From the NCBI RefSeq assembly GCF_900107965.1, contig NZ_FNVU01000004.1, positions 1-64,000 on the forward strand: a stretch of DNA of 64,000 nucleotides, given 5' to 3'. The DNA comes from Actinacidiphila yanglinensis. GTDB lineage: Bacteria; Actinomycetota; Actinomycetes; Streptomycetales; Streptomycetaceae. Of this stretch, positions 15,940 to 25,338 are shown one piece after another (the first letter of the stretch is position 1; each line of letters starts with the position of its first letter). The notes under the pieces were generated by a model. It worked only from the letters and a program-made list of their open reading frames with translations, searched no databases and was not told where the DNA came from. Position numbers and translations under genes: made by a program.

Positions 15940-16656
15940 CTACGACTGCGTTATCGGAGCTGATGCGGGGTGCGGCTCGGTGAAGACAGCGAGGTAGCGG
16001 AACTCGCCCCGGGGGCCGTCTTGCATTGAGTACGGCTGCCAGTTGAGGGGGTAGGTGCCGCGGAGGGTTCGAGTGTTGTCTGTGTAGTCGCCGCTGGCCC
16101 AGACGAGTTGGCCTGTGAGGGTGCGGCCCTGGTGGATCCGGAAGCCGCTGTCGCGGGTTGGCTTGCTGCTCCTTGGCGGCAGCCACAGGCCGGCCTCGTT
16201 GGTGATGAGGAGGGCCAGGCCGTTCTGATCCGGGCGATTGCCGAAGCGCTCCAGGCGGGCGATGTCGGATACGAAGCCCAGGCGGGCCAGGTCGGTGGCC
16301 GAGTGAGACCTCAGCGTGTACTGCTCCTGGTCAGGTCCGGCTGTACCCGTCCACTTCGCTGTGCGGTACTTGAACTCGATGGCCGTGCGGGCCGTGGGGC
16401 CGATGCAAAGTAGGTCGAGGTACTCGGCGCCGGTGGCGTCCGGGGCGTTCTGGCGCACCTCCAGCCTGGACCGGATATCGGGGGCCAGCTCCCACAGCAC
16501 GCGCGCGAAGCTGTGTTGCAGGTCCCGCTCGGAGTGGAAGACCGGGCGGCTCTTCTGGAGCCGGGCCATGACCTCCGGCAGCGAGACTTCGCCGGCGAGG
16601 AGAGGTCCGGACGTCGTCACGGCCCCCAAGCCCTGTTCCGCTGATCTTTCCTGCAT
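15940..16656 (-). CDS. PD-(D/E)XK nuclease-like protein
   Basis: A 238-aa protein with an N-terminal helix HSERDLQHSFARVLWEL carrying a candidate active-site Glu, then EYLDLLCIGPTARTAIEFKY. This gives Asp81 and Glu94-x-Lys96, the D-(x)12-ExK core of PD-(D/E)XK nucleases. The rest has a short LALLITNEAGLW strand-helix pattern. It may act alone or with the STAND protein, which is transcribed toward it. The ATG at 16656 has a ggggggac ribosome site. Its 3' end faces the STAND gene and its 5' end faces tRNA-Pro, so it is the last gene of the island. Confidence 0.6.
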   Translation of the reverse strand: MQERSAEQGLGAVTTSGPLLAGEVSLPEVMARLQKSRPVFHSERDLQHSFARVLWELAPDIRSRLEVRQNAPDATGAEYLDLLCIGPTARTAIEFKYRTAKWTGTAGPDQEQYTLRSHSATDLARLGFVSDIARLERFGNRPDQNGLALLITNEAGLWLPPRSSKPTRDSGFRIHQGRTLTGQLVWASGDYTDNTRTLRGTYPLNWQPYSMQDGPRGEFRYLAVFTEPHPASAPITQS

Positions 16657-16798
16657 GTGGCGTCCCCCCGGGTCGGCAATCCGTGGAGGCGACCGTAGCG
16701 CCGTCGTGAGGCCCGTCTCAGGAGTTCCGCCGAGCCGGGCCACTCCCGCCCGGGAGCCGGATCTACAGGTTGGCTCCCAAGACGTCCCCGGGAACGAA

Positions 16799-16834
16799 TC
16801 AGGGCCCCGATCCTCGGAAGGATCAGGGCCCTGA
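16799..16834. terminator. Strong hairpin downstream of tRNA-Pro
   Basis: A 16-bp stem (one G-U-type mismatch) with a CGGA tetraloop lies 17 bp past the tRNA 3' end on the minus strand. It probably ends tRNA-Pro transcription. It also separates the tRNA from the nuclease gene promoter. Confidence 0.7.
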
Positions 16835-16850
16835 CCTGCTGCTATACCGT

Positions 16851-16923
<73 letters not shown>

Positions 16924-16996
16924 GTGCAACGAGGATTACTTTAGCGGACCCGGAGCCGGAGGCGAAATCCGGTTTCGGGGGAGGTGGGGGCGGGGG

Positions 16997-17920
16997 TCAG
17001 GTGAGGGTGAGGAGGGTGGCCTCCGGGGGGCAGGCGAAGCGGACCGGGGTGAAGCGGTTGGTGCCGCAGCCGGCCGAGACGTGGAGGTAGGAGGTGGACC
17101 CCGTGGCCGTGTGGGTGGAGAGTCCCTTCACGCGGTCCGTGTCCAGGTCGCAGTTCGTGACCAGGGCGCCGTAGAAGGGCACGCACACCTGGCCGCCGTG
17201 CGTGTGGCCGGCCAGGATCAGGGGATAGCGGTCCGCGGTGAAGGCGTCCAGGACCCGGAGGTAGGGCGCGTGGACCAGGGCCAGGTTGAAGTCCGCGTCC
17301 GGGTCGGGGCCGCCCGCGACCTCCGTGTAGCGGTCGCGCTTGATGTGCGGGTCGTCCAGGCCGGTGAGGCCGAGCAGCGGGCCGCCGTCGAGCTTGACCT
17401 GGCCGCGGGTGTTGCTCAGGCCGACCCACCCGGCCGCGTCGAAGGCGTCGCGCAGGTCGCCCCAGGGGTTGCGGATCCCGCCGTGGGTGCTGGTGTTCTT
17501 GCCGTTGAGTCCGTGCTGGCCGCGGGCCTTCTCGACCAGGTAGCGGCCGGGATTGCGGAACTTGGGGCCGTAGTAGTCGTTCGAACCGAAGACGTACGCA
17601 CCCGGGAAGCGGAGCAACGGGCCCAGGGCGTCGAGTACTTCGGGGACGGCGGTGGGGTCGGAGAGGTTGTCCCCGGTGTTCACCACGAGGTCGGGGCGCA
17701 GTCCGGCCAGGGACTGCAGCCAGCGCCGCTTCTTGGTCTGGCCGGAGACCATGTGGATGTCGGAGAGCTGGAGGATGCGGATCGGCCGCATGCCCTCGGG
17801 CAGCACCGGTACCTGGACCCGGCGCAGGCGGAAGGACCGCGCCTCGAAACCGGCCGCGTAGGCCACGCAGGCCGCGCCGGCTGCCGTCACACCGAGGGGG
17901 ATTCCGTAGAGCGCGCGCAT
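16997..17920 (-). CDS. Metallophosphoesterase family protein
   Basis: A 307-aa calcineurin-like phosphoesterase. Metal-binding motifs appear in order: LSDIH (~52-56), NTGDN (~80-84), GSND (in place of GNHD, ~110), LVHAP and AGHTHGG (~235). An N-terminal hydrophobic segment (~5-24) could be a membrane anchor or uncleaved signal. The substrate cannot be deduced; relatives hydrolyse phosphodiesters or UDP-sugars and lipids. It stands just outside the island and is divergent from the YqeY-like gene. The ATG at 17920 precedes the hydrophobic segment. Confidence 0.85.
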   Translation of the reverse strand: MRALYGIPLGVTAAGAACVAYAAGFEARSFRLRRVQVPVLPEGMRPIRILQLSDIHMVSGQTKKRRWLQSLAGLRPDLVVNTGDNLSDPTAVPEVLDALGPLLRFPGAYVFGSNDYYGPKFRNPGRYLVEKARGQHGLNGKNTSTHGGIRNPWGDLRDAFDAAGWVGLSNTRGQVKLDGGPLLGLTGLDDPHIKRDRYTEVAGGPDPDADFNLALVHAPYLRVLDAFTADRYPLILAGHTHGGQVCVPFYGALVTNCDLDTDRVKGLSTHTATGSTSYLHVSAGCGTNRFTPVRFACPPEATLLTLT

Positions 17921-18043
17921 GCCTCCATCGTGTCAGAGTCCGGCCACACCGTGTGCCGCGGGCGGGCGGCGGTGACCCGTCCCCGGACGGCAGTGCGCGG
18001 TTAATGCGACGCACCCGCCGCGCGGTGGTGCGAAAATCGGCGT

Positions 18044-18502
18044 ATGACCACGACCCTCAAGCAGCGCCTGCACGACGACCTGACCACTGCGATGAAGAGC
18101 CGCGACGAGCTGCGCTCCGCCACCATCCGGCTGACCCTCAGCGCCATCACCAAGGAGGAGGTGGCGGGCGAGACCGCCCGGCAGCTCTCCGACGACGAGG
18201 TGCTGAAGGTCATCGCCCGCGAGGCGAAGAAGCGGCGCGAGGCGGCGGAGGCGTTCGCGCAGGGTGGTCGGGCCGAGTCCGCGCAGCGGGAGCGCGAGGA
18301 GGGCGAGGTGCTCGCGGAGTACCTGCCGAAGCAGCTGGACGACCAGGAGCTCGCGGAGATCGTACGGTCCGCGATCGAGGAGTCCGGGGCGTCCGGGCCG
18401 AAGGCGATGGGCGCCGTGATGAAGGTCGTGAACCCGAAGGTGGCCGGGCTCGCCGAGGGTGGCCGCGTCGCCGCCGAGGTCAAGCGCCAGCTCGCGGGCT
18501 GA
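18044..18502 (+). CDS. GatB/YqeY domain-containing protein
   Basis: A 152-aa, highly charged helical protein: LKQRLHDDLTTAMKSRDEL, TIRLTLSAITKEEVAG, then EYLPKQLDDQEL and GPKAMGAVMKVVNPKVAGLAEG. These define the YqeY family, related to the C-terminal tail domain of the GatB subunit of Glu-tRNA amidotransferase. A role in tRNA binding is assumed from that relationship; the physiological role is not established. It is small and soluble, with a stop just before a repeat-rich spacer and a terminator shared with the converging penicillin-binding protein gene. Confidence 0.9.
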   Translation: MTTTLKQRLHDDLTTAMKSRDELRSATIRLTLSAITKEEVAGETARQLSDDEVLKVIAREAKKRREAAEAFAQGGRAESAQREREEGEVLAEYLPKQLDDQELAEIVRSAIEESGASGPKAMGAVMKVVNPKVAGLAEGGRVAAEVKRQLAG

Positions 18503-18540
18503 GCGCGGGCCCCCACTGCCGCACCGTCCTACGGGCCCGC

Positions 18541-18662
18541 CCGGCACCGTACGAACCGGCTCGACGCTGCCGTACGACCACCCGGCGCCGTACGAACCTG
18601 CTCCCGGCGCCTTACGACCACCCGCGCCTTACGACCGCCCGGCACCCTACGAAACGGCTCGG
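18541..18662. repeat. Six degenerate TACGA-containing intergenic repeats
   Basis: Six TACGA cores, each preceded by GCC/CAC-type triplets and followed by A/C-rich octamers, recur every 15-23 bp between the YqeY-like stop and a terminator hairpin. Neither unit length nor sequence is constant enough for a CRISPR array. The strand and function are unknown. Confidence 0.5.
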
Positions 18663-18675
18663 CCCAGCACAAAAC

Positions 18676-18710
18676 GTAAGGGGCACCCACCACTGGTGAG
18701 TGCCCCTTAC
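18676..18710. terminator. Bidirectional terminator between convergent genes
   Basis: An 11-bp stem GTAAGGGGCAC/GTGCCCCTTAC encloses a smaller inner hairpin (CACCActggtg). It lies between the ends of the YqeY-like gene and the penicillin-binding protein gene and can serve both. Confidence 0.8.
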
Positions 18711-18740
18711 CCGTTCGGACCGCGACCTCCGCGGAGGCCG

Positions 18741-21089
18741 CTAGGTTCTCCCGCCGATCGTGCCCCCGCCCGATGGCAGCAGGACCCCGCCTGCTCCACC
18801 GCCGCCATCGGTCGTCGTCCCGTTCGTGCTGCCCTGGTTCGTGGTCCCGCCGGTCGTCCCGGCGTCCGTTCCGCCCGTCGTGCCCCCGGCCGTACCTGTG
18901 TCGCCGCCGGTGATCGCGCCCGTCGTCGCGCCCATGACGGTGAAGCCGCCGGGGCCGTTCCCACCGTTGCCGTGGTGCTTGCCGTTGCCCTGGGTGTCCC
19001 CGGCGTTGCCGCCGTTCGGCGGCTGCTGGGACTGCTTCGGGTTCGGCACGTTGAGCGGCACGGTGACGAAGTTCGTCGAGGGTGTGCCGTCCAGGGCGCC
19101 GCTCATGGCGTCCTTCCAGATCGGCGCGGGCCCGTCCGCACCCTGGACCTTGTCGTAGTACCGCGGGCCGATGGTGATGCCTTCCATCTGCCGCTTGTGC
19201 GCCGGGTCGCCCATCCACACCGCGGAGGCGAGCTGCGGGGTGTAACCCGCGAACCAGGCGGCGTAGCGGTTGTCGGTGGTACCGGTCTTACCGGCGGTCT
19301 CCCGACCGGGCAGGTTGGCCGCGGTGCCCGTACCGTCGTCGACGACGCCCTTGAGCATGGTGTTCAGGGTGTCGGCCGTCTGCTGGGACATCGCCTGCGA
19401 GCAGAGCGACTTGGGCACCGTCAGGTGCTTGCCCTGCGCGTTGGTCACCGAGTTGATCACGATCGGTGTGCAGTAGACGCCGCGGTTGGCGAAGGCGGCG
19501 TACGCGGAGGCCACGGTGAGCGGCGACACCTCGTTGGTACCCAGGGTGAGGGACGCGCCCTGCACCAGGGGCTTGCCGTCGGCCCGGCCCACGCCGAGCT
19601 TGTCGGCCATCTTCACGATCGGGCAGAGGCCGACGTCGGCTTCGAGCGCCACGAAGTAGGTGTTGATCGACTGCTTCAGCGCGTCCGGCATCGCGAACGG
19701 CCCGACCTCCGAGGGCAACTCGTTCTGCGTGGTCTTGTCGCTGTGGATGACCTGGCCGTCGCAGTTGGTCACGTCGGGGTACTGGATCTTGTTCGGCGCG
19801 GGGTAGGTCTGCGAGGGCTTGTAGCCCGCCTCCAGGGCCGCCGCCGCGGTGATCGGCTTGAACGTCGAACCGTTCTGGAAGCCGACGCCGCCGTCCATGT
19901 CCTCGTTGACCGAGTAGTTGATCTGGGTCTCGTTCTTGCCGAGGCCGTACGGCTTGCTCTGGCCCATCGCGATGACCTTGCCGGTGCCCGGCTGGACCAT
20001 GGTCATCGCGGCCGCGATGGTGTTGCTCTGGTAGACGTGCTGGCTGATCCCGTTGAGCAGCGACTTCTGCGCCTTCGGGTCGAGCGTGGTCTTGATCGTC
20101 AGACCGCCGGTGTTCCAGACCTTGGCGCGGTCCTCCTTGGTCTTGCCGAAGGCCGCGTTCTGCAGGAAGGTCTCGCGGACGTAGTCGCAGAAGAAGCCCG
20201 CCCCGTTGACGGCGGTGATGCAGCCGTTCTTCGGGGTGCTGACCTTGAGGCCGAGCGGGGCCTTCTCCGCGGCGGCGGCCTGCGCCGGGGTGATGTCCTT
20301 CAGCTGTGCCATCCGCGCGAGCACGGTGTTGCGGCGCTCGGTCGCGGCGTTGGGCGCGCTGATCGGGTCGTACGCGGTCGGCGACTGGACCAGGCCGGCC
20401 AGCATCGCGGCCTGCGGCAGGGTGAGGTCCTTGGCGTGGGTGCTGAAGTACCGCTCGGAGGCGGCCTCGATGCCGTACGCCTGCTCGCCGAAGAAGGTGA
20501 TGTTGAGGTAGTTCTCCAGGATCTTCTTCTTGCCGAGTTCCTTCTCGACCTGGATCGCGTACTTCATTTCCTTGATCTTGCGGCCGACCGTCTGCTGGGT
20601 GGCCTCGGCGACCTTGCTCTGGTCGTCGCCGGCCTCCTCCACGAAGACGTTCTTCACGTACTGCTGCGTGAGGGTCGACGCGCCCTGGGTCCCGCCGTCG
20701 GAGGCGTTGTGGCTCAGCGCGCGCAGGATGCCCTTGAGGTCGATCGCGCCGTGCTGGTAGAAGCGGTCGTCCTCGATGTCGACGAGCGCGCTGAGGATGT
20801 TGGGGCTCATCTGTGTGATCGGCACCACGGTGCGGTCACGCGAGTAGACGGTGGCGATCAGCCCGCCGTTGGCGTCGAGGATCTTGGACGCCTGGCTGAG
20901 TGGTGGCTGCTTCAGCTCTCCCGGCAGGTCGTCGAAACCCTTGACGGTGCCCTTCGCGGACAACCCGAGGGCGCCGGCGGCCGGCAGCGCGATTCCCGCG
21001 AGCACGACACCGGCCAACACGCTGACACCGAGGAACTTGGCGACCTGCTGGGCCGTCGACAGTCCCCCACCGGAACGCTTGTGAGCCAT
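18741..21089 (-). CDS. Class A penicillin-binding protein (bifunctional transglycosylase/transpeptidase)
   Basis: A 782-aa membrane-bound peptidoglycan synthase. A short cytoplasmic tail and one membrane segment (~18-42) are followed by a GT51 glycosyltransferase domain with catalytic EDDRFYQHG and later EKELGKKKILENYLN. The transpeptidase domain has GSTFKPIT (Ser ~408, Lys ~411), the SIN triad motif and AGKTGTT. A Gly/Thr/Asn-rich low-complexity tail of about 100 residues ends the protein, probably spanning the wall. It is divergent from wblA, as in Streptomyces coelicolor to my recollection. The ATG at 21089 precedes the basic tail. Confidence 0.95.
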   Translation of the reverse strand: MAHKRSGGGLSTAQQVAKFLGVSVLAGVVLAGIALPAAGALGLSAKGTVKGFDDLPGELKQPPLSQASKILDANGGLIATVYSRDRTVVPITQMSPNILSALVDIEDDRFYQHGAIDLKGILRALSHNASDGGTQGASTLTQQYVKNVFVEEAGDDQSKVAEATQQTVGRKIKEMKYAIQVEKELGKKKILENYLNITFFGEQAYGIEAASERYFSTHAKDLTLPQAAMLAGLVQSPTAYDPISAPNAATERRNTVLARMAQLKDITPAQAAAAEKAPLGLKVSTPKNGCITAVNGAGFFCDYVRETFLQNAAFGKTKEDRAKVWNTGGLTIKTTLDPKAQKSLLNGISQHVYQSNTIAAAMTMVQPGTGKVIAMGQSKPYGLGKNETQINYSVNEDMDGGVGFQNGSTFKPITAAAALEAGYKPSQTYPAPNKIQYPDVTNCDGQVIHSDKTTQNELPSEVGPFAMPDALKQSINTYFVALEADVGLCPIVKMADKLGVGRADGKPLVQGASLTLGTNEVSPLTVASAYAAFANRGVYCTPIVINSVTNAQGKHLTVPKSLCSQAMSQQTADTLNTMLKGVVDDGTGTAANLPGRETAGKTGTTDNRYAAWFAGYTPQLASAVWMGDPAHKRQMEGITIGPRYYDKVQGADGPAPIWKDAMSGALDGTPSTNFVTVPLNVPNPKQSQQPPNGGNAGDTQGNGKHHGNGGNGPGGFTVMGATTGAITGGDTGTAGGTTGGTDAGTTGGTTNQGSTNGTTTDGGGGAGGVLLPSGGGTIGGRT

Positions 21090-21689
21090 GCAGAGCAGCC
21101 TAAACCGTCATCCCAGCAGTTCCCGAGGGGTTGGTGGCTTTCTGGGCGTACGCGTACGAGACCGTGACATTACGCGGCTGTGACGTTCGTGACGGGAGCG
21201 GGTTACGGGCGAGCGGGAACGGAGCCGGAGCGGAAGGCGCGTCGCGCGGGGTGCGCCGGCGTACACCCGTGGCGGGGGCGGCGCCGGACTCCTCACGCGA
21301 CTGATGGGGTACGGAGGTTGCGATTCCCCGGACGCGCGGCGGGGTGGTCGCCTACCCTGTAACAGGCGAGGCACGAAGGCATCGTGGGCCTCTGCCTCCC
21401 TTCATCACTCTTGTGAGTGATGAGAACTGCCCGAATTTCGGCATATGACTGGGGAATTGGCTTTCCCGGTCGGGCGAAGTGTCGCTTTTCGCCCGTTAGA
21501 TGCGCTTTCGTCGCAGCTCACTCCGTTGGGTGATCTGTCGCGCACGCATAGTCCATTCGGGCCATGCAAGATTGGGCCTGAAAGGGCTGTTGCGCCGCGC
21601 CTACCTTCCGTAACGTCCTCAACTGGCAACGGTGAATATGCCGCTTGCCGCCGTGGGGGAGCCTCGATTCGGGAGAGGACGGCGCCAGC
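21090..21689. other. 600-bp divergent promoter region and long leader of wblA
   Basis: No gene is supported. The region must carry the promoter of the penicillin-binding protein and the wblA promoter with a long 5' leader. It is AT-richer around 21400-21560 than its surroundings and contains the palindrome at 21402-21423. Long regulated leaders are usual for wbl genes. Confidence 0.5.
21402..21423. promoter_or_regulatory. Perfect 9-bp inverted repeat upstream of wblA, possible operator
   Basis: The arms TCATCACTC and GAGTGATGA flank TTGT, about 270 bp before the wblA start. The symmetry suits a dimeric regulator or a small RNA hairpin. No T-run follows, which argues against a simple terminator. 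Confidence 0.5.
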
Positions 21690-22022
21690 ATGAGCAGCTG
21701 GGTAACCGACTGGAGCACGCAGGCCGCGTGCAAGACCACTGATCCGGACGAGTTGTTCGTCCAGGGTGCGGCCCAGAACCGGGCGAAGGCGGTGTGCACC
21801 GGCTGCCCGGTGCGGACCGAGTGCCTGGCGGACGCACTCGACAACCGGGTCGAGTTCGGTGTGTGGGGGGGGATGACCGAGCGTGAACGCCGCGCTCTGC
21901 TGCGCCGCCGTCCGACCGTGACGTCCTGGCGCCGGCTGCTGGAGACCGCGCGCACGGAGTACGAGCGCAGCACCGGACTGCTGCCGATCGGCGACGAGGC
22001 CGACTACGCGGCAGCGGGCTGA
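21690..22022 (+). CDS. wblA: WhiB-like iron-sulfur regulator WblA
   Basis: A 110-aa [4Fe-4S] protein with the four cluster cysteines at 14, 36, 39 and 45 (C-x21-C-x2-C-x5-C) and the GVWGG turn at 57-61, followed by basic TERERRALLRRRP. The sequence from WVTDWSTQAACKTTDPDELF on matches WblA, the global regulator that blocks antibiotic production and promotes sporulation. Neighbours agree: penicillin-binding protein upstream and ArsA ATPases downstream, as around SCO3579 in S. coelicolor. The ATG at 21690 has GAGAGGAC upstream. Confidence 0.95.
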   Translation: MSSWVTDWSTQAACKTTDPDELFVQGAAQNRAKAVCTGCPVRTECLADALDNRVEFGVWGGMTERERRALLRRRPTVTSWRRLLETARTEYERSTGLLPIGDEADYAAAG

Positions 22023-22076
22023 CCGCTCGCGCAGGGACCCGCGCAGAAACCTGCCGAAGAACCCGGCCGGGGACGG

Positions 22077-23345
22077 CTACGCCGCAGCCGGCCGACCGCC
22101 GCCCAGGCGGAGGCCGATCGCCCGCAGACCCTCCAGGTCGTGCACGTCGCCGGGCAGCGCCGTGACCTCCACCACGGGGACCTCGGGGTGCACCGACACG
22201 AAGCGGTCGCGGGTGCGCCGCTCACGGGCGACCACCTGCATCCGCTCGGCGTGCAGCCGCAGCAGCCCTGCGGCGAGGAGTTCCGTGCGGTCCTGGGGGT
22301 CTTTCCCGCCGCGATCCCGGGTCTCGTCAGGGACATCGGAGGCATCGGGGTCAGCTTTCCCGGCGGGTAGATCGACAATGCCGGGGTCGGCAAGATTTTC
22401 CGCGACCGCGTCCTCCAGCGCCTCGGCGGCGGCCACGGCGCGCTCCGCGGTGAGCTGGTCCGCGCCGCTGCCGTGCACGCGGTTGAGCACCAGCCCGGCC
22501 AGCGGCATGTCCTCGGCGGCCAGCCGGTCCACGAAGTAGGCCGCCTCGCGCAGCGCGTCGCGCTCGGGGGCGGCGACCACCAGGAACGCGGTGCCGGGCG
22601 CCTGGAGCAGCCGGTACGTCGCGTCGGCGCGGGTACGGAACCCGCCGAACATGGTGTCCATGGCGGCGACGAAGGTCTGCACGTCGCGCAGCAGGCCCGC
22701 CCCCATCACCTTGCTCAGGGTGCCGGTCATCATCGACATGCCCATGTTGAGGAACTTCACCCCGGCCCGGCCGCCCACCTTCGCCGGAGCCATCAGCAGC
22801 TTGATGAAGCGCCCGTCGAGGAACGAGCCGAGCCGCTTGGGCGCGTCCAGGAAGTCCAGCGCGCTGCGGCTCGGCGGGGTGTCGACGATGATCAGGTCCC
22901 AGGCGTCCTGGGCCCGCAGCTGGCCCAGCTTCTCCATCGCCATGTACTCCTGGGTGCCGGCGAAACCGGCCGACAGCGACTGGTAGAAGGGGTTCTCCAG
23001 GATCGCCCGGGCCCGCTCGGGGTCGGAGTGCTGCGCCACGACCTCGTCGAACGTCCGTTTCATGTCCAGCATCATCGCGTGCAGCGAACCGCCGGCCGAC
23101 CGATCGATTCCGGCCACCTCGCGGGGCGTGTTGTCGAGTTCGGTCAGTCCCATCGACTGCGCCAGACGGCGCGCGGGGTCGATGGTGAGTACCACCGCGG
23201 TGCGCCCGCGCTCGGCGGCGCGCACGCCCAGCGCGGCGGCGGTCGTGGTCTTGCCGACACCGCCGGAGCCGCAGCACACGATGATGCGGGCCTTGGGGTC
23301 GTCGAGCAGCGGGTCGATCTCCAGCAGGGGACTTTCCAGACTCAT
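22077..23345 (-). CDS. ArsA/Get3-family ATPase (second of pair)
   Basis: A 422-aa P-loop ATPase with deviant Walker [16 protein letters not shown] (~26-40), switch [14 protein letters not shown] and LIIVDTPPS. The C-terminal part carries RRTRDRF and [15 protein letters not shown], typical of actinobacterial ArsA-like proteins. No CxC or metal-site cysteine pair is evident, so arsenite transport is unlikely; a Get3-like or partitioning role is possible but unproven. It begins 10 bp after its paralogue and the two form one operon converging on wblA. Confidence 0.9.
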   Translation of the reverse strand: MSLESPLLEIDPLLDDPKARIIVCCGSGGVGKTTTAAALGVRAAERGRTAVVLTIDPARRLAQSMGLTELDNTPREVAGIDRSAGGSLHAMMLDMKRTFDEVVAQHSDPERARAILENPFYQSLSAGFAGTQEYMAMEKLGQLRAQDAWDLIIVDTPPSRSALDFLDAPKRLGSFLDGRFIKLLMAPAKVGGRAGVKFLNMGMSMMTGTLSKVMGAGLLRDVQTFVAAMDTMFGGFRTRADATYRLLQAPGTAFLVVAAPERDALREAAYFVDRLAAEDMPLAGLVLNRVHGSGADQLTAERAVAAAEALEDAVAENLADPGIVDLPAGKADPDASDVPDETRDRGGKDPQDRTELLAAGLLRLHAERMQVVARERRTRDRFVSVHPEVPVVEVTALPGDVHDLEGLRAIGLRLGGGRPAAA

Positions 23346-23355
23346 CCGTGCGACC

Positions 23356-24597
23356 TCAGACCTCGGGCTCGTTGTTCGCGGCGTCGGCTTCAGCTTCGGT
23401 ATCTGCAGCGTCGGCATCGGCTTCGGCGTCCGTGCTGGCGCGGGTGGCTGTCGCCGCGCCGGCGAAGACCTCGTCGACGGCTTCCTCGTCGGCGTCCCCG
23501 GCGTCTCCGGCGTACGCGTCGTCGCCGTCCGGGGCGACCGGTGCGTCGGCGTCCTCGCGGATGGGCGCCACTGCCTGGCGCCGCAGGCTCTCGGCGAGCC
23601 GGTAGAGACCGCCGAGGTCCACCCCGTCGCCGAGCAGTTCCAACTCCCGTACCGGCAGCCCGAGTCCGGCGATCTCCGCGCGCTGATCGCGCTCCAGCAC
23701 CACCCGTTGGGCGTGCTCGTGCGCCTGGGCGAGCAGCGGGTCGACGAGGCGCTCGGCCACGCCGCCGCGGCGGGCGCCACCGAGACCGGCCTGGGAGAGC
23801 GCCTTGGCGACGGCGGTCCTGCGCTTGCCGTTGCCCGCCGCGCCGCCCGCGCTGTTCTCGGTACCGGCGACCTCCGCGAGTTCGGCGTCGGCGAGCAGCA
23901 CGGGACGCACCATGTTGACGATCACGGCGCCCACCGGCAGCCCGGCCGCGCGCAGTTCGCTCACGCCGTCCATGGTCTCCTGGACCGGCATCTCCTCCAG
24001 CAGCGTCACGAGGTGGATCGCGGTCTGCGGGGACTTCAGCACCCGCATGACGGCCTGGGCCTGGTTGTGTATCGGCCCGACCCTGGCCAGACCCGCCACC
24101 TCGTCGTTGACGTTGAGGAAGCGGGTGATGCGGCCGGTCGGCGGGGCGTCGAGCACCACCGAGTCGTACACCGGCCAGCCCGCCTTGTCCTTGCGGCGGA
24201 CCGCCTCGCACACCTTGCCGGTGAGCAGGACGTCGCGCAGCCCGGGGGCGACGGTGGTGGCGAAGTCGATCGCGCCGAGCTTCTTCAGGGCCCGACCCGC
24301 CCGGCCGAGCTTGTAGAACATGTCGAGGTAGTCGAGCATCGCCAGCTCGGCGTCGATCGCCAGGGCGTGCACCTCGCCGCCTCCCGATGCGGAAGCGATT
24401 TTGCGCTCCTCGTACGGCAGTGCCTCGGTCTCGAAGAGCTGGGCGACGCCCTGCCGCTCCTCGACCTCGCACAGCAGCACGCGGCGGCCCTCGGCCGCGA
24501 GGGCGAGCGCAAGTGCGGCGGCGACCGTGGTCTTGCCCGTACCGCCCTTGCCGGTCACGATGTGGAGCCTGACGGCTGATGACTGTTGAGGGCTCAC
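23356..24597 (-). CDS. ArsA/Get3-family ATPase (first of pair)
   Basis: A 413-aa paralogue with Walker [48 protein letters not shown] and [16 protein letters not shown]. It differs from its downstream partner by a long acidic Ala/Asp/Glu-rich tail (last ~70 residues). Such paired genes could form a heterodimer, since Get3/ArsA proteins act as dimers with two composite ATP sites. The start is a GTG at 24597. It is divergent from the small DUF4177 gene. Confidence 0.9.
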   Translation of the reverse strand: MSPQQSSAVRLHIVTGKGGTGKTTVAAALALALAAEGRRVLLCEVEERQGVAQLFETEALPYEERKIASASGGGEVHALAIDAELAMLDYLDMFYKLGRAGRALKKLGAIDFATTVAPGLRDVLLTGKVCEAVRRKDKAGWPVYDSVVLDAPPTGRITRFLNVNDEVAGLARVGPIHNQAQAVMRVLKSPQTAIHLVTLLEEMPVQETMDGVSELRAAGLPVGAVIVNMVRPVLLADAELAEVAGTENSAGGAAGNGKRRTAVAKALSQAGLGGARRGGVAERLVDPLLAQAHEHAQRVVLERDQRAEIAGLGLPVRELELLGDGVDLGGLYRLAESLRRQAVAPIREDADAPVAPDGDDAYAGDAGDADEEAVDEVFAGAATATRASTDAEADADAADTEAEADAANNEPEV

Positions 24598-24688
24598 CTT
24601 GCGAGCCTAACCACTCGCAGGCCCGCACACCCCTCCGGCCGCCGGTTCGCCGTACGGGGCGGCGACGGGGAGGCACTAAAGTCGCGGT

Positions 24689-24847
24689 ATGGCGAAGAAG
24701 TGGGAGTACGCGACCGTACCGCTGCTGGTGCACGCGACGAAGCAGATCCTGGACAACTGGGGCGAGGACGGCTGGGAGCTGGTCCAGGTCGTCCCGGGCC
24801 CGAACACCGAGCAGTTGGTGGCGTACATGAAGCGGGAGAAGGAATGA
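24689..24847 (+). CDS. Small DUF4177-like protein
   Basis: A 52-aa protein, MAKKWEYATVPLL...NWGEDGWELVQVV, with the Tyr/Trp-rich fold pattern (KWEY, GWELVQV) of DUF4177. Its last codons overlap the next gene's start (ATGA), so it is translationally coupled to the RidA-like protein. The function is unknown. A related 67-aa protein is encoded at 49202-49405. Confidence 0.85.
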   Translation: MAKKWEYATVPLLVHATKQILDNWGEDGWELVQVVPGPNTEQLVAYMKREKE

Positions 24848-25311
24848 GCGGCGTCGTCGCGTCCCGTCTCGCCGAGCTGGGACTGACGCTGCCCGACGTG
24901 GTGCCGCCGCTGGCCGCCTACCAGCCCGCGGTCCGCTCGGGTGCCTACGTCTTCACCTCCGGGCAGCTGCCGATGGTGGACGGCAAGCTGCCGGCGACCG
25001 GCAAGGTCGGCGCCGAGGTGACCCCGGAGGCGGCCAAGGAGCTCGCCGCGACCTGCGCGCTGAACGCCCTGGCGGCGGTCCGCTCGCTCGTCGGCGACCT
25101 GGACCGGATCGCCCGCGTGGTCAAGGTGGTCGGCTTCGTCGCCTCCGCCCCGGACTTCACCGGGCAGCCGACGGTGATCAACGGCGCGAGCGAGCTGCTC
25201 GGCCAGGTGCTGGGTGACAAGGGCGTGCACGCGCGCAGCGCCGTCGGCGTCGCGGTGCTGCCGCTGGACGCGCCGGTCGAGGTCGAGATCCAGGTCGAAC
25301 TCGCCGACTGA
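24844..25311 (+). CDS. RidA/YjgF-family protein
   Basis: A 155-aa member of the RidA superfamily, which hydrolyses reactive enamine/imine intermediates. It shows PAVRSGAYVFTSGQLPMVDGKLP near the N-terminus, the central LAAVRSLVGDLDRIARVVKVVGFVAS and the end GVHARSAVGVAVLPLDAPVEVE. The usual catalytic Arg is plausibly in HARSAVG. Its ATG at 24844 overlaps the preceding stop. Family members form trimers. Confidence 0.9.
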   Translation: MSGVVASRLAELGLTLPDVVPPLAAYQPAVRSGAYVFTSGQLPMVDGKLPATGKVGAEVTPEAAKELAATCALNALAAVRSLVGDLDRIARVVKVVGFVASAPDFTGQPTVINGASELLGQVLGDKGVHARSAVGVAVLPLDAPVEVEIQVELAD

Positions 25312-25338
25312 GCACGGCTGCGACGGGAGGACGGCACG

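Noticed and set aside
18541..18662. Possible CRISPR or tandem minisatellite
   Set aside because: Repeat units are too short and variable, and there are no unique spacers of uniform length.
18459..21167. A 2.7-kb plus-strand frame opposite the penicillin-binding protein gene
   Set aside because: Shadow of the PBP gene; low-complexity repeats in translation are only mirrored codons.
24689..24847. Alternative reading as a fragment of the RidA gene
   Set aside because: It has its own DUF4177 pattern and a separate frame ending in an ATGA overlap.
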